A stretch of DNA of 64,000 bases from an uncultured SAR116 cluster alpha proteobacterium (GCA_902615025.1 CACMNV010000001.1:124001-188000); one strand, 5' to 3'; counted from the first letter of the stretch, positions 36,062-45,529 are shown. Numbers and translations: made by a program. Notes: generated by a model not told the origin, from the letters alone.

Positions 36062-37897
36062 ATGAAAATTTCAAAAAATAATATCTTAAAATTATCTATA
36101 TTTTTATCTATCATTTGTTTCTTTAGTTTAAATATTTTTTCTAATAATACTTTTAACAGAATCAGTTTAGACACAACACAAAATAACCTTTATACAATAA
36201 GCTCAGGTACAGAGAAATTTCTGAAGAATATTGATGAATCAATCCATTTAAGACTATTCATGTCTAGTACACTTGTAAAGATTGCTCCTCAATTATCTAC
36301 TTACGCCAACAGAGTAGAATCTTTACTTTATTCATACGCAAACATGTCTGAGGGTAAAATTACTCTGGAAATTATTGACCCTAAACCATTTTCTGATCAA
36401 GAAGATAGAGCAGTAGGCATGGGTATTAGTCCTTTTGGAGGATCGAATAATAATGATCCACTATATTTTGGACTGGCTGCCACAAATTCGACGACTGGCC
36501 AAAAAAACATTAATGTTTTCTCTCCTGAAAGAGAACCATTTTTAGAATATGATTTAACAAGATTAATCGCTGAATTGGCACAAACAAAAAAACCAAAAAT
36601 CAGCATAATTGATAATCTTGGTTTAGAAGCTAATTCAAGAATAGGAAAGCCTGAACAGCAAGTTTTAATACAAATGAAATCACTATTTGATGTGGAATTT
36701 ATTAAAGACAATGCTTCAGAACTCCCAGAAAATACAAAGGTTTTAATGCTCATTAACCCAAAATATTACCCTGATGAAACTCTTTTTATGATAGAACAAT
36801 GGGTGTTAAGAGGTGGTTCAACATTAATATTTTTAGATCCTTATGCTGAAACAGAAATCAGTATTAATCCTGGAATGCCAGCTTTAAATCCTCGTTCTGA
36901 TTTAAAAAAATTATTAGATACTTGGGGAATTAATTTTAATAACAAAAAATCTATTGCTGATAAAAAATATGCCCTAAGAACTGTTAGGAATATTAAAGGT
37001 CGAGAAGTTGAAGTTTCAAACTATCCTTGGATACAAGTAACAGATGAGGGTCTTAACCAGAATGATGGTGTACTAGCCCAACTATCTAATATAATATTTA
37101 CAAATGCTGGTGGTTTAAACCCTAAAGATGGAATAAAATTTGATACACTTATTACGTCTAGTGAATTATCTGGTTTAGTTGATTCAGACAAAGCAGGTGA
37201 TTCAAAATCTGATCCTAGAGATTTAATAAAAGATTTAAAAATTGATAACAAGAAAATTATAATATCTGGTTGGTTAAGAGATAACCTAAATTCAGCTTTC
37301 CCAAAAGGCGTTAAAAAGAAAACTGGACTCAAAAAATCATCAGAAATGTCCAATATTCTAATAGTAAGTGATGCAGACATGTTAATGGATAGAAACTGGT
37401 TGACAAAACAAAATTTACTTGGGCAGGAAATTGTTTCTGCTTTTGCAAATAATGGTGATTTTGTTTTAAATGTGGTTGAAAACATGATTGGTGGGTCATT
37501 TTTATCTGAGATAAGAGGTAAAGGAATTTCTTGGAAACCATTTACTAAAATAGTTGAACTAGAAAAATCTGCTGAAGAAAAATTCTTAAGTAAGGAGAGA
37601 GAATTAGTATCCAAACTTGAAAAAATGGAAAATAAGATTCAAAGTCTTACTAAGAAAAATAATAATGAAAGTGATGTAATTTCTCCTGAAACAATTAAAG
37701 CAATAGATGGATTTAAATCAGAAATGATGACTACAAGAGCTGAACTTAGAAATGTTAAATTTCAATTGAGGAGTGATGTTGATAATTTAAAAACAAAAAT
37801 TATGTTCATCAATATAGGTTTGATACCAATTTTAATTGCTGGATTAGCACTTATTATTGCCATTAGAAGACCTAAACCAAAGAAGATAATACATTAA
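36062..37897 (+). CDS. Gldg family (ABC-type uncharacterised transport) protein
   Basis: A 611-aa protein with an N-terminal helix (ILKLSIFLSIICFFSLNIF) and a C-terminal helix (LIPILIAGLALIIAIRRP). Between them is a large extracytoplasmic domain resembling Gldg, with the opening LDTTQNNLYTISSGTEKFL and later YDLTRLIAELAQTKKPKISI. A coiled-coil-like region precedes the C-terminal helix (KLEKMENKIQSLTKKN). It lies between the ABC permease and the DUF4340 protein, in the conserved four-gene order. In Bacteroidetes the relatives gldF/gldG take part in gliding, but the proteobacterial system is uncharacterised. Confidence 0.85.
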   Translation: MKISKNNILKLSIFLSIICFFSLNIFSNNTFNRISLDTTQNNLYTISSGTEKFLKNIDESIHLRLFMSSTLVKIAPQLSTYANRVESLLYSYANMSEGKITLEIIDPKPFSDQEDRAVGMGISPFGGSNNNDPLYFGLAATNSTTGQKNINVFSPEREPFLEYDLTRLIAELAQTKKPKISIIDNLGLEANSRIGKPEQQVLIQMKSLFDVEFIKDNASELPENTKVLMLINPKYYPDETLFMIEQWVLRGGSTLIFLDPYAETEISINPGMPALNPRSDLKKLLDTWGINFNNKKSIADKKYALRTVRNIKGREVEVSNYPWIQVTDEGLNQNDGVLAQLSNIIFTNAGGLNPKDGIKFDTLITSSELSGLVDSDKAGDSKSDPRDLIKDLKIDNKKIIISGWLRDNLNSAFPKGVKKKTGLKKSSEMSNILIVSDADMLMDRNWLTKQNLLGQEIVSAFANNGDFVLNVVENMIGGSFLSEIRGKGISWKPFTKIVELEKSAEEKFLSKERELVSKLEKMENKIQSLTKKNNNESDVISPETIKAIDGFKSEMMTTRAELRNVKFQLRSDVDNLKTKIMFINIGLIPILIAGLALIIAIRRPKPKKIIH

Positions 37898-37917
37898 AAT
37901 TTAAGGAATTATATCTT

Positions 37918-38931
37918 ATGACAAGCAATTTTACTAAGCTATCAATTGTAACTGCAATTTTCTTGGGATTGGCATCCTATTCTGTTTTAAAAAACAAAGA
38001 CTCAAATCTTTTTTCAGAGCGAGGTAATACTTTTATTGAAAATCTTCCGTCTAAATTAAATGAAATACAAAAAATAAAGATTACAGGAAGAGACCTTGAC
38101 ATGGAATTAATTAATAAAAATAATTCATTTATTGAAACTTCTGGCTATCCTTTTAAAGCAAATGTTTGGGAAAGTTTCATAACAAGTTTATCTTTATTAA
38201 GAATTGAAGAAAAGAAAACAAACAATCCTGAAAGACATAATGAATTAAATTTGGTTGCTATTGATAAATTCAAAGAAAATGATGATGATAACGAGCCTGC
38301 AACAAAAATAACCTTTTTTACTAAAGATCAGAAGGTATTCAAATCTATTTTATTAGGTAAAATTGATAATACTTTAGGTGGAATAAGTGGTGGTCAATTT
38401 GCTCGTTATGATAAAGATAATCAAGCGTATTTATTAAAAGGGGCATTGAGAATGCCCTCAGGAAAATCAGATTGGTTTAACAGTTTATTACTTAAATTAG
38501 ATCAAGATAAACTTTCTTCAATCTCAGTTAAAAGAAAAAAAATTATTTTTGAAATTGAATCAAAAGATAAAAAACTATCATTAAAAAATAACCCAGATTT
38601 AAAAATTGACGAAGAAAAGCTAAAGCAAGTAGCTGAGGTAATTGATGCCTTTTATTTTTACGATGTTAGAAAAGTAAATAAAATTAAAAAGAATAATAAT
38701 TATATTATTTCTTATGAGTTTAAAGATGGTCTTATTTTAGAATTAAAATTCATAGAAAAATTAAAAGACTCAAAAGAATCATGGATTGAGATATCAGCTC
38801 AATCTAATAATCCTATAAGTATAAATGAGGCCAAAGATTTGAATAAGAAAACCAAGGGTTATCAATTTTTAGCAAACATAAATACTTCTGTAATCTTCAA
38901 TTGGAATATTAAAGATCTAATTAAAAAATAA
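37918..38931 (+). CDS. DUF4340 domain-containing membrane-anchored protein
   Basis: A 337-aa protein with one N-terminal helix (FTKLSIVTAIFLGLASYSVL) and a long soluble part. SKLNEIQKIKITGRDLDMEL, the TSGYPFKANVWESFITSLS segment and GRYDKDNQ-like ARYDKDNQAYLL match the layout of DUF4340 proteins that accompany Gldg-type ABC systems. The function is unknown; a periplasmic partner of the transporter is likely. Its stop abuts the convergent acyl-CoA dehydrogenase stop. Confidence 0.8.
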   Translation: MTSNFTKLSIVTAIFLGLASYSVLKNKDSNLFSERGNTFIENLPSKLNEIQKIKITGRDLDMELINKNNSFIETSGYPFKANVWESFITSLSLLRIEEKKTNNPERHNELNLVAIDKFKENDDDNEPATKITFFTKDQKVFKSILLGKIDNTLGGISGGQFARYDKDNQAYLLKGALRMPSGKSDWFNSLLLKLDQDKLSSISVKRKKIIFEIESKDKKLSLKNNPDLKIDEEKLKQVAEVIDAFYFYDVRKVNKIKKNNNYIISYEFKDGLILELKFIEKLKDSKESWIEISAQSNNPISINEAKDLNKKTKGYQFLANINTSVIFNWNIKDLIKK

Positions 38932-40125
38932 TTAGTATGATCTTTGCATCCCTAAAACATGTTCTGAAAGATATGATAGTATTAGGTTAGTTGATATTGG
39001 TGCAACTTGATATAGTCTAGCTTCTCTAAACTTCCTTTCTACATCATACTCTTCTGCAAAACCAAACCCACCGTGAGTTTGAACGCAGGCCTCCGCAGCT
39101 GCCCAAGATGCATCAGCAGCTAGAAGTTTTGCTGTGTTAGCCTCTTCTCCTATAGGTTTGCCTTCATCGTATAATTTTGCAGCATGATATACCATTAATT
39201 CTGCAGCTCTCATTTGTGCATAAGCTCTAGCTATTGGGAATTGTATTCCTTGATTTTGACCTATTGATCTTCCAAATATTTGTCTATCATTTGCGTATTT
39301 TGTTGATTTATTAGTAAACCACTTCGCATCACCAATACACTCAGCTGCAATAAGTATTCTTTCCGCATTCATGCCGGACAAAATATATCTAAAACCTTTG
39401 TTTTCTTCTCCAATCAAATTATTGGCAGGTATTCTTAAATTATCAAAAAAAACTTCAGTTGTTGAATGGTTCATCATTGTTCTTATTGGTTTAATTGTTA
39501 AACCATTATTTTTTGCTTTTTGCATATCTAATAAGAATACAGACAGGCCATCAGTCTTTTTAGAAACTTCACTTAGTGGTTTAGTTCTTGCCAAAAGTAA
39601 CATTAGATCTGAATGTTCAGCTCTACTTGTCCATATTTTTTGTCCATTAATTATATAATCATCACCATCTTTTGTCGCAGTTGTTCTTAAACTAGTTGTA
39701 TCGGTTCCACTAGTAGGCTCTGTTACACCAAATGCTTGTAATCTTAATTTTCCACTAGCTATTTCAGGTAAATAACTTTTCTTATGTTCATCGGAGCCAT
39801 GCCTTAAAACAGTTCCCATTGTATACATCTGGGCATGACATGCTGCCGCATTGCATCCTTGATGATGTATTTCTTCAAGAATGACTGATGCTGATGTTAT
39901 TCCAAGACCTGAACCACCATACAGCTCAGGTATTAAAACACTTAAAAAGCCTGAATCCGTTAGCGATTGAACAAATTCTGTAGGATAAGCTTGTTCTCTA
40001 TCTAAGTTTCTCCAATATTCTCCTTGAAAATCCTGACATAATTTAGCTACAGAAGATCTTATTTCTGAATTAGTATCATCTTGAACTAGGCTTGAAGTCT
40101 CGATTGATTTATTTTCATCTGGCAT
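38932..40125 (-). CDS. Acyl-CoA dehydrogenase family protein with atypical active site
   Basis: 397 aa from the ATG at 40125, which has AAGGAA 8 bases upstream; an earlier ATG (40164) lacks one. FAD-binding and substrate motifs are present: LQAFGVTEPTSGTDTTSLRT, NGQKIWTSRAEHSDL, and C-terminal QTHGGFGFAEEYDVERKFRE. Where most family members have L-Y-E-G-T with the catalytic Glu, this protein reads ARLYQVAPISTNL, so Glu is replaced by Gln at the aligned position. Some subfamilies place the base elsewhere. Substrate unknown. Confidence 0.85.
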   Translation of the reverse strand: MPDENKSIETSSLVQDDTNSEIRSSVAKLCQDFQGEYWRNLDREQAYPTEFVQSLTDSGFLSVLIPELYGGSGLGITSASVILEEIHHQGCNAAACHAQMYTMGTVLRHGSDEHKKSYLPEIASGKLRLQAFGVTEPTSGTDTTSLRTTATKDGDDYIINGQKIWTSRAEHSDLMLLLARTKPLSEVSKKTDGLSVFLLDMQKAKNNGLTIKPIRTMMNHSTTEVFFDNLRIPANNLIGEENKGFRYILSGMNAERILIAAECIGDAKWFTNKSTKYANDRQIFGRSIGQNQGIQFPIARAYAQMRAAELMVYHAAKLYDEGKPIGEEANTAKLLAADASWAAAEACVQTHGGFGFAEEYDVERKFREARLYQVAPISTNLILSYLSEHVLGMQRSY

Positions 40126-40133
40126 ATCAATTA

Positions 40134-40139
40134 TTCCTT
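40134..40139 (-). promoter_or_regulatory. Ribosome-binding site deciding the acyl-CoA dehydrogenase start
   Basis: AAGGAA on the minus strand, 8 bases before the ATG at 40125. It favours this start over the in-frame ATG 13 codons earlier. Confidence 0.6.
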
Positions 40140-40200
40140 TTTTTATATATATTAAATTAAACATTTTTTTTTAAATTAAAAGTATTCAACTAAATTAATT

Positions 40201-40205
40201 GGAGG
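40201..40205 (+). promoter_or_regulatory. Ribosome-binding site deciding a TTG start (VOC protein)
   Basis: GGAGG lies 5 bases before the TTG at 40211. An earlier in-frame TTG at 40199 overlaps this site and would give an atypical N-terminus. Confidence 0.7.
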
Positions 40206-40210
40206 TTCTT

Positions 40211-40633
40211 TTGAAAATTTCTTTTCATCACATAAATTTGGTATCTAAAAATCTTGAAGAACTAAATAATTTTTACAATAATATTTTAAAATTAGATTCC
40301 ATACCTGAACAACAATTTCCAAGAACTGAAGCAAACCAAAATAAAGGGTATGACGGAAAAATTAAATTTGTTACAGATGGAAATATACAATTACATTTAG
40401 CAGAAAAAGATCTTACCGTTGCTGAGAAAAATAAAAAGCATATTAATCCTGTTGAAAAAGGACATATAGCTTTTAGAACTGATGACATTGAAGAGTTTAA
40501 AACAATTTTAAATAAAAATAATATTAAATTTGCTGATTATGGGACAACTTTTGCTAAAGAATGGTATCAAATTTTCTTTTATGATCCAGAAGGGAACATT
40601 GTTGAGGTTCATCAATTTATCAATAAAAATTAA
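40211..40633 (+). CDS. VOC (glyoxalase/bleomycin resistance) family protein
   Basis: 140 aa. The opening SFHHINLVSKNLEELNNFY supplies the first metal-binding His, GHIAFRTDDIEEF supplies the second module's His, and FYDPEGNIVEVHQF ends with the metal-ligand Glu. The two beta-alpha-beta modules are typical of vicinal oxygen chelate enzymes. Substrate unknown. Its stop codon overlaps the ATG of the MFS transporter gene by 1 bp, so the two are translationally coupled. Confidence 0.8.
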   Translation: MKISFHHINLVSKNLEELNNFYNNILKLDSIPEQQFPRTEANQNKGYDGKIKFVTDGNIQLHLAEKDLTVAEKNKKHINPVEKGHIAFRTDDIEEFKTILNKNNIKFADYGTTFAKEWYQIFFYDPEGNIVEVHQFINKN

Positions 40634-41865
40634 TGCTACTCTCGTGTTTTAAAAATCAATCTTTTAGGTATTTATGGACAGCTGGATGCTTTACTGGGAT
40701 TGCAAGAGCTATGGAGTTTCTAACTCTTAGTTTATATATTTTGAATGACTTTGGATTAGCTTACCTAATTACTGTAATTTTTGCATTTAGAATGCTTCCT
40801 ATGAGCGTGCTGGGCTTAATTATTGGTTCTATTTCTGAAAAAATTTCCCCTATCTTGATTGTTAGATTTTTATATTCCTTATCTTTTTCTTTTACCTTAT
40901 TATGCGTATTTCTTAAAAATTTTGATTACTTTAACTTATTTTTTGCTCTATTATTAGCATTTATAAATGGAACCACATGGGTTATTGATTTAGCAGTTAG
41001 ACGCAGAATTATAACAGAGAATATCACTGAAAAACTTTTAAGTACTTCATTAGCTATGGAAACTTTATCTAATAATTCAACACGATTAATTGGCCCACTC
41101 TTGGCTGGCTTTTTATATATTGCAATTGATTTAGAGGGTTTATTATTAATAATATCAAGTTTATATTTTTTAGCTTTAAGCTTAATAATATGTTTTGAAA
41201 AGATTAGTATAAACTTAAATGCTTCATCAACATCAAAAAAAGATATTGTTTATGAATTTATTTCAGTTTTCAAAAGTCTAAAAACCATTATCTATGATGC
41301 CTTCAAAGATATTAATCTTAAATTATTATTAATTGTAACCTTAGTATTTAATCTTTTTGGGTTTCCTCTTATTTCTCTAATACCTGTGTATGGTAAAAAT
41401 ATTTTAAATTTAAATGAGGCAGAGATTGGATTTTTAGCATCATCAGAAGGTGTCGGCGCATTAATTGGTGCTTTGATTATTGCTAAAATTTCACCTCAAA
41501 AAAAATTATCAATTTTTTTTCTAATTGGTTGTATAGGTTTTTTTGTAGGGATGCTTTTGTTTTCTGTAAGTAGTTCATTAATTATTGGTTTTCTATTTTT
41601 ATGTTTAGGTGGAATGTGCTTATCTGGTTTTAGTACTATGCAAGGAGCTTTAACTTACAGATCTGCAGAAAAAGGTAAAAGGGGTTATAATTTTGGAGTA
41701 TTAGTAACATGTATAGGTTTAGCACCAATAGGCATGATAATCATATCTTTTATAATTAATTTAATCGGAGTTGAACAAGTTATAAGACTTAATGCAGTAA
41801 TTGCGTTAGTTTCACTTATATTTATTGCTTATTTAATAACTCAAAAGAAATTTAAAGTTTTTTAA
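40633..41865 (+). CDS. MFS transporter
   Basis: A 410-aa protein with about 12 hydrophobic segments. FRYLWTAGCFTGIARAMEFL and LAVRRRIITENITEKLLSTS (the cytoplasmic loop) fit DHA3-type MFS proteins such as enterobactin or macrolide exporters. Substrate unknown. It is coupled to the VOC gene and ends 3 bp from the convergent htpG gene. Confidence 0.8.
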   Translation: MLLSCFKNQSFRYLWTAGCFTGIARAMEFLTLSLYILNDFGLAYLITVIFAFRMLPMSVLGLIIGSISEKISPILIVRFLYSLSFSFTLLCVFLKNFDYFNLFFALLLAFINGTTWVIDLAVRRRIITENITEKLLSTSLAMETLSNNSTRLIGPLLAGFLYIAIDLEGLLLIISSLYFLALSLIICFEKISINLNASSTSKKDIVYEFISVFKSLKTIIYDAFKDINLKLLLIVTLVFNLFGFPLISLIPVYGKNILNLNEAEIGFLASSEGVGALIGALIIAKISPQKKLSIFFLIGCIGFFVGMLLFSVSSSLIIGFLFLCLGGMCLSGFSTMQGALTYRSAEKGKRGYNFGVLVTCIGLAPIGMIIISFIINLIGVEQVIRLNAVIALVSLIFIAYLITQKKFKVF

Positions 41866-41868
41866 ATT

Positions 41869-43761
41869 TTAGCTCACACCTTTTACTAGAAAATTATTCA
41901 TGATTTTAGCAAATTTAGTAGGATCACTAGGTAATTTTCCTTCCATCATTCGTGCTTGTTCAAATAAAAGAGTTCCAGCATCATCTACGAGATTATTATG
42001 TTTTTTATCGCTTAATAAATTATTCATTTTTTCAACTAATGCATGATCAGGATTAATTTCTAAAATTCTAGGTGCTCCTTGATAATTAGGATCTCTTTGT
42101 TTCATTAAATTTTCCATCGCAACATCCATATCACCTTTATCTGCAACTAAACATGCTGGGCTATCTATTAGTTTAGAAGTTAATCTAATATCTTTCACAT
42201 TTGGGCCTAATGAAGATTTTAAATGTGCAATTAAATTTGTAAATTTTTTATCTACATCGTCTTTTTTTGTATCTTTATTTTTGGGATCTTTTTTATCAGA
42301 TTTAATATTATCTAGATCAATCTCTCCTTGAGTGATTGAAACAAAATTCTTTTCTTTAAATTGCCCTGCCATAGATAACCAAAACTGATCGATAGGATCA
42401 GCCATTACCAAAACTTTAATTCCTTTAGATTTAAAACCTTCAAGGTGTGGACTAGATAATGCTTGAGATTTTGTGTCGGCTGCAATGTAGTATATATCTT
42501 TTTGATTTTTATCCATTATATTCACATAATCTTCTAAAGAAATAAGATCATCATTTTCATTATTTGAGAATCTTGCCAATTCTAACAAAGTATCTTTTCT
42601 TTCAAGATCTTCATAAAGACCTTCTTTTAATACTTGACCAAATTCATTCCAAAACTGAATATATTTAGCCTTATCTTTGTCAGCTATTTTTTTTAATTCT
42701 CTTAAAATTTTTCCAACAAGTGACTTACTAATTTTTGCAACTGCTGGATTATTTTGTAACATCTCTCTACTAACGTTTAGATCTATATCTTGTGTATCAA
42801 CAATACCTTTAACAAATCTTAAATATGCTGGTATTAAATTGTCACATTTATCAGTAATAAATACTCTATTAATATATAATTTTAAACTTGATTTTCTATC
42901 AGGATTAAACAGATCAAATGGTTTTGATGAAGGAATACAAAGTAAGTTTGTGTAACTTACCGTACCTTCCGTATTATTATGCATTGTTAATAATGGCTTA
43001 CCAAAACCAGCACCTATATGAGAGAAAAAATCTTCATATTGTTTTTCTTTAATGTCTTTTGGTGCCCTTGTCCATAAAGCTGATGCCTCATTAATAGTTT
43101 CTTCCTTGGCATCTTTTTTTGAAACCTCTAACATTTTTACTGGATAAGAAATATGATCCGAATATTTTCTAACTACAAATTGAATTCTAGTTCCTTCAAG
43201 AAACTCCTTGGCATCTTTTTTAAGATGTAAAATCAACTCAGTTCCAGAATTTGTTTTCTCGCCTTTTTCAATACTATAACCATTTTTTCCATCAGAAATC
43301 CATTTCCAACTCTTATCAGTACCAGCTTTTTTTGATAAAACTTCGACTTTATCTGCAACCATAAAAGAAGCATAGAACCCTACACCAAATTGACCAATTA
43401 AGTTTACGTCTTCTTTTTTGTCGTCTTTTGATTTATTAAATTGTTCAAGAAATGCCTTTGTTCCTGATCTGGCAATGGTGCCAAGGGAATTTATAAGATC
43501 TTCTTCATCCATCCCAATGCCATTATCAGTTATTTTTATGGTATTTTCCTTACTATTAACTTCTATCTTTATTTCAAAAGGATCTGATGTGTCATTAATA
43601 GATTTATTTGTTAAAGCTAAATATTTTTTCTTGTCAATCGCATCTGATGCATTTGAAATTAATTCTCTTACAAATATTTCTCTTTCCGAGTAAAGAGAAT
43701 TAATTACAATATCAAGAATCTTCCCAGTATCCGCCTCAAATTTTTTTTCCATATTTGACAT
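41869..43761 (-). CDS. htpG: Chaperone HtpG (Hsp90)
   Basis: 630 aa from the ATG at 43761, which has AAAGGAG 6 bases upstream; the earlier ATG at 43779 is not supported. FVRELISNASDAIDK, ITDNGIGMDEEDL, GTIARSGTKAFLEQF and LIGQFGVGFYASFMVADKV are the GHKL ATP-binding motifs. The middle domain continues with IKGIVDTQ-like VKGIVDTQDIDLNVSREMLQ. It is an ATP-dependent folding chaperone of the cytosol. Confidence 0.96.
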   Translation of the reverse strand: MSNMEKKFEADTGKILDIVINSLYSEREIFVRELISNASDAIDKKKYLALTNKSINDTSDPFEIKIEVNSKENTIKITDNGIGMDEEDLINSLGTIARSGTKAFLEQFNKSKDDKKEDVNLIGQFGVGFYASFMVADKVEVLSKKAGTDKSWKWISDGKNGYSIEKGEKTNSGTELILHLKKDAKEFLEGTRIQFVVRKYSDHISYPVKMLEVSKKDAKEETINEASALWTRAPKDIKEKQYEDFFSHIGAGFGKPLLTMHNNTEGTVSYTNLLCIPSSKPFDLFNPDRKSSLKLYINRVFITDKCDNLIPAYLRFVKGIVDTQDIDLNVSREMLQNNPAVAKISKSLVGKILRELKKIADKDKAKYIQFWNEFGQVLKEGLYEDLERKDTLLELARFSNNENDDLISLEDYVNIMDKNQKDIYYIAADTKSQALSSPHLEGFKSKGIKVLVMADPIDQFWLSMAGQFKEKNFVSITQGEIDLDNIKSDKKDPKNKDTKKDDVDKKFTNLIAHLKSSLGPNVKDIRLTSKLIDSPACLVADKGDMDVAMENLMKQRDPNYQGAPRILEINPDHALVEKMNNLLSDKKHNNLVDDAGTLLFEQARMMEGKLPSDPTKFAKIMNNFLVKGVS

Positions 43762-43767
43762 TATTTT

Positions 43768-43774
43768 CTCCTTT
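43768..43774 (-). promoter_or_regulatory. Ribosome-binding site deciding the htpG start
   Basis: AAAGGAG on the minus strand, 6 bases from the ATG at 43761, one of the clearest ribosome-binding sites in the window. Confidence 0.7.
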
Positions 43775-43854
43775 CGCATTGTAAATACATGACTAAATTG
43801 GTTATTATTATTTCAATTTCAAGACATAAAAAAAACTTTATAAAAGGAATGAAA

Positions 43855-44754
43855 ATGAAAAAAATTGGACTTTGTGGAACTGGGAAAATGGGAAAAGCTA
43901 TAGGCACAAGATTAATAGAAAAGGAATATAATCTTTCAATTTGGAATAGAACAAAATCTAATTCAGATGACCTTATTATGTCAGGTGGAAAATTTTTTAA
44001 AAAAGTTAGTGATTTAGTCAATGAGGTCGACATTATTATAGTTATATTAGGTAATGATGACGCGTTAAAAAATGTTTATGAAACAGAGACTGGATTTAAA
44101 AATTGTGATTTGAAAAATAAAACTGTTATTGAGATGAGTACTACAAGTGTAAATTACATGAAAAAGCTATCCAATTTAGTCTTAAATCAAAATGGTTCTT
44201 TTATTGAGTGCCCAGTCGGTGGATCAACTAAACCAGCAAGAGATGGACAACTTCTTGGTTTAATGGGAGGCAGGAAAAGTGAGATCGATTCTTTAAATTT
44301 CCTCTTCAGTCATTTATTTAGACGTTATGAATATTTAGGTGAAATAGGGAAGGGAACAGCCATGAAACTCGCTATAAATCTTCCTTTATTAGTTTATTGG
44401 CAATCGTTGGGAGAAGCATTAAAATTAACTTGCCAAAATGGGATTCAATTTGAAAAAGCTCTTGATATTATGATGGATACATCAGGCGCCTGCAAAGTTG
44501 CTCATTTAAAAACTGGAACTATCTTAAAAGCGTACAATGATAACTTAGATGGATCTTCAACTTTTGGTCTTGAATCATCTTTAAAAGATATGAAATTAAT
44601 GCAAGATGACGCACTTTATCATAATAATCATTTTAGTATTGTTTCTGAAGCTATTAAGTATATAGAAAAAGGATTAGATCAAAATCTTCATTATGAAGAT
44701 GCAGCCTGCACAAGTGGTTTAATACCAAAGAATTTTAATTTAAAAAGTTACTGA
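43855..44754 (+). CDS. Beta-hydroxyacid dehydrogenase family protein
   Basis: 299 aa; AAGGA at 43844-43848 sits 6 bases before the ATG at 43855, and the protein then starts directly with the NAD(P) motif KKIGLCGTGKMGKAIGTRL. ECPVGGSTKPARDGQLLGLM is the substrate signature and the catalytic Lys lies in GKGTAMKLAINLP. It is a relative of 3-hydroxyisobutyrate and tartronate semialdehyde reductases; the substrate is not defined. It overlaps the convergent class II aldolase gene by 7 bp. Confidence 0.82.
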   Translation: MKKIGLCGTGKMGKAIGTRLIEKEYNLSIWNRTKSNSDDLIMSGGKFFKKVSDLVNEVDIIIVILGNDDALKNVYETETGFKNCDLKNKTVIEMSTTSVNYMKKLSNLVLNQNGSFIECPVGGSTKPARDGQLLGLMGGRKSEIDSLNFLFSHLFRRYEYLGEIGKGTAMKLAINLPLLVYWQSLGEALKLTCQNGIQFEKALDIMMDTSGACKVAHLKTGTILKAYNDNLDGSSTFGLESSLKDMKLMQDDALYHNNHFSIVSEAIKYIEKGLDQNLHYEDAACTSGLIPKNFNLKSY

Positions 44755-45500
44755 TCAAAATCAGAATTTTCATTAGATAAAATTGTTTTGATTTCTTTTA
44801 GAAATGCTGTGCCTGCTGGATTAGGATATTCTTCATTGTTCAATTCTTCAGCAGTTTTTTTTGCAACAACTTCATCTAATATTTTTAGAGGTTTTCTAGT
44901 TTGCAAGGCTTTAACATAGACTTCTGCTGCCCTTTCAAAATAAAATAATCTATTGAAAGCTTCAGCAACATTACTACCTATTACCAATAGTCCATGATTG
45001 CCCATAATCATGGTTGTAAAACTTTCATTTTTCAACAGATTTGAACATCTTTGACCTTCTTCTTCAAACGCTAAACCACCATATTCCGTATCAATAATTT
45101 GTTTTCCAAAAAAAAGGCAAGAAATTTGATTTATAGGGGGGATAATAATATCCTCTTTTAAAGAAGCTAAGACTGTTGCGTATATAGAATGAACATGCAT
45201 GACACATCTTGCGTGTTTACAATTTTTATGTATAGCTCCATGCAATCCCCATGCAGTCGCATCTGGAGGATTTTCTTTCTGTAGAACTGACTTATCATTT
45301 GCATTTAAGAGTAATAAATCTGAAGCCTTAATACGCGAAAAATGCCACATATTAGGATTCATAAGAAATTCAGTTCCATCCTCATTTACTGCAAGGCTGA
45401 AATGGTTTGCCACTCCTTCATGTAAATTAATCCTTTCGGCCCACCTGAATGATGCCGCAAGATCTTTTCTTTCTTCATAGAAATTAATATTGGGTTTCAT
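44748..45500 (-). CDS. Class II aldolase/adducin family protein
   Basis: A 250-aa protein. Zn-binding HxH appears in ARCVMHVHSIYATV, the catalytic region in AWGLHGAIHKN, and a third His in MGNHGLLVIG. FERAAEVYVKALQTRKPL closes the domain. Members include fuculose-phosphate aldolase and decarboxylases, and many act without a phosphate. The divergent SMR gene gives no hint. The substrate is unknown. Confidence 0.82.
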   Translation of the reverse strand: MKPNINFYEERKDLAASFRWAERINLHEGVANHFSLAVNEDGTEFLMNPNMWHFSRIKASDLLLLNANDKSVLQKENPPDATAWGLHGAIHKNCKHARCVMHVHSIYATVLASLKEDIIIPPINQISCLFFGKQIIDTEYGGLAFEEEGQRCSNLLKNESFTTMIMGNHGLLVIGSNVAEAFNRLFYFERAAEVYVKALQTRKPLKILDEVVAKKTAEELNNEEYPNPAGTAFLKEIKTILSNENSDFDQ

Positions 45501-45523
45501 AATTTTATTTGTTCCAAATTTGT

Positions 45524-45529
45524 ATTATA
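45524..45529 (-). promoter_or_regulatory. Candidate -10 box of the class II aldolase gene
   Basis: TATAAT on the minus strand, giving a leader of about 17 bases before the ATG at 45500. TTGACA at 45551-45556 would leave a 21-bp spacer, too long for a standard promoter. Confidence 0.35.

Noticed and set aside
37021-37614. 197-codon minus-strand open frame inside the Gldg-like gene
   Set aside because: Shadow of a well-supported coding frame in a contiguous four-gene operon.
34587-38931. Gliding motility locus (gldA/F/G)
   Set aside because: Only the ABC and Gldg-like parts are present; the DUF4340 partner and lack of other gld genes fit the uncharacterised proteobacterial system better.
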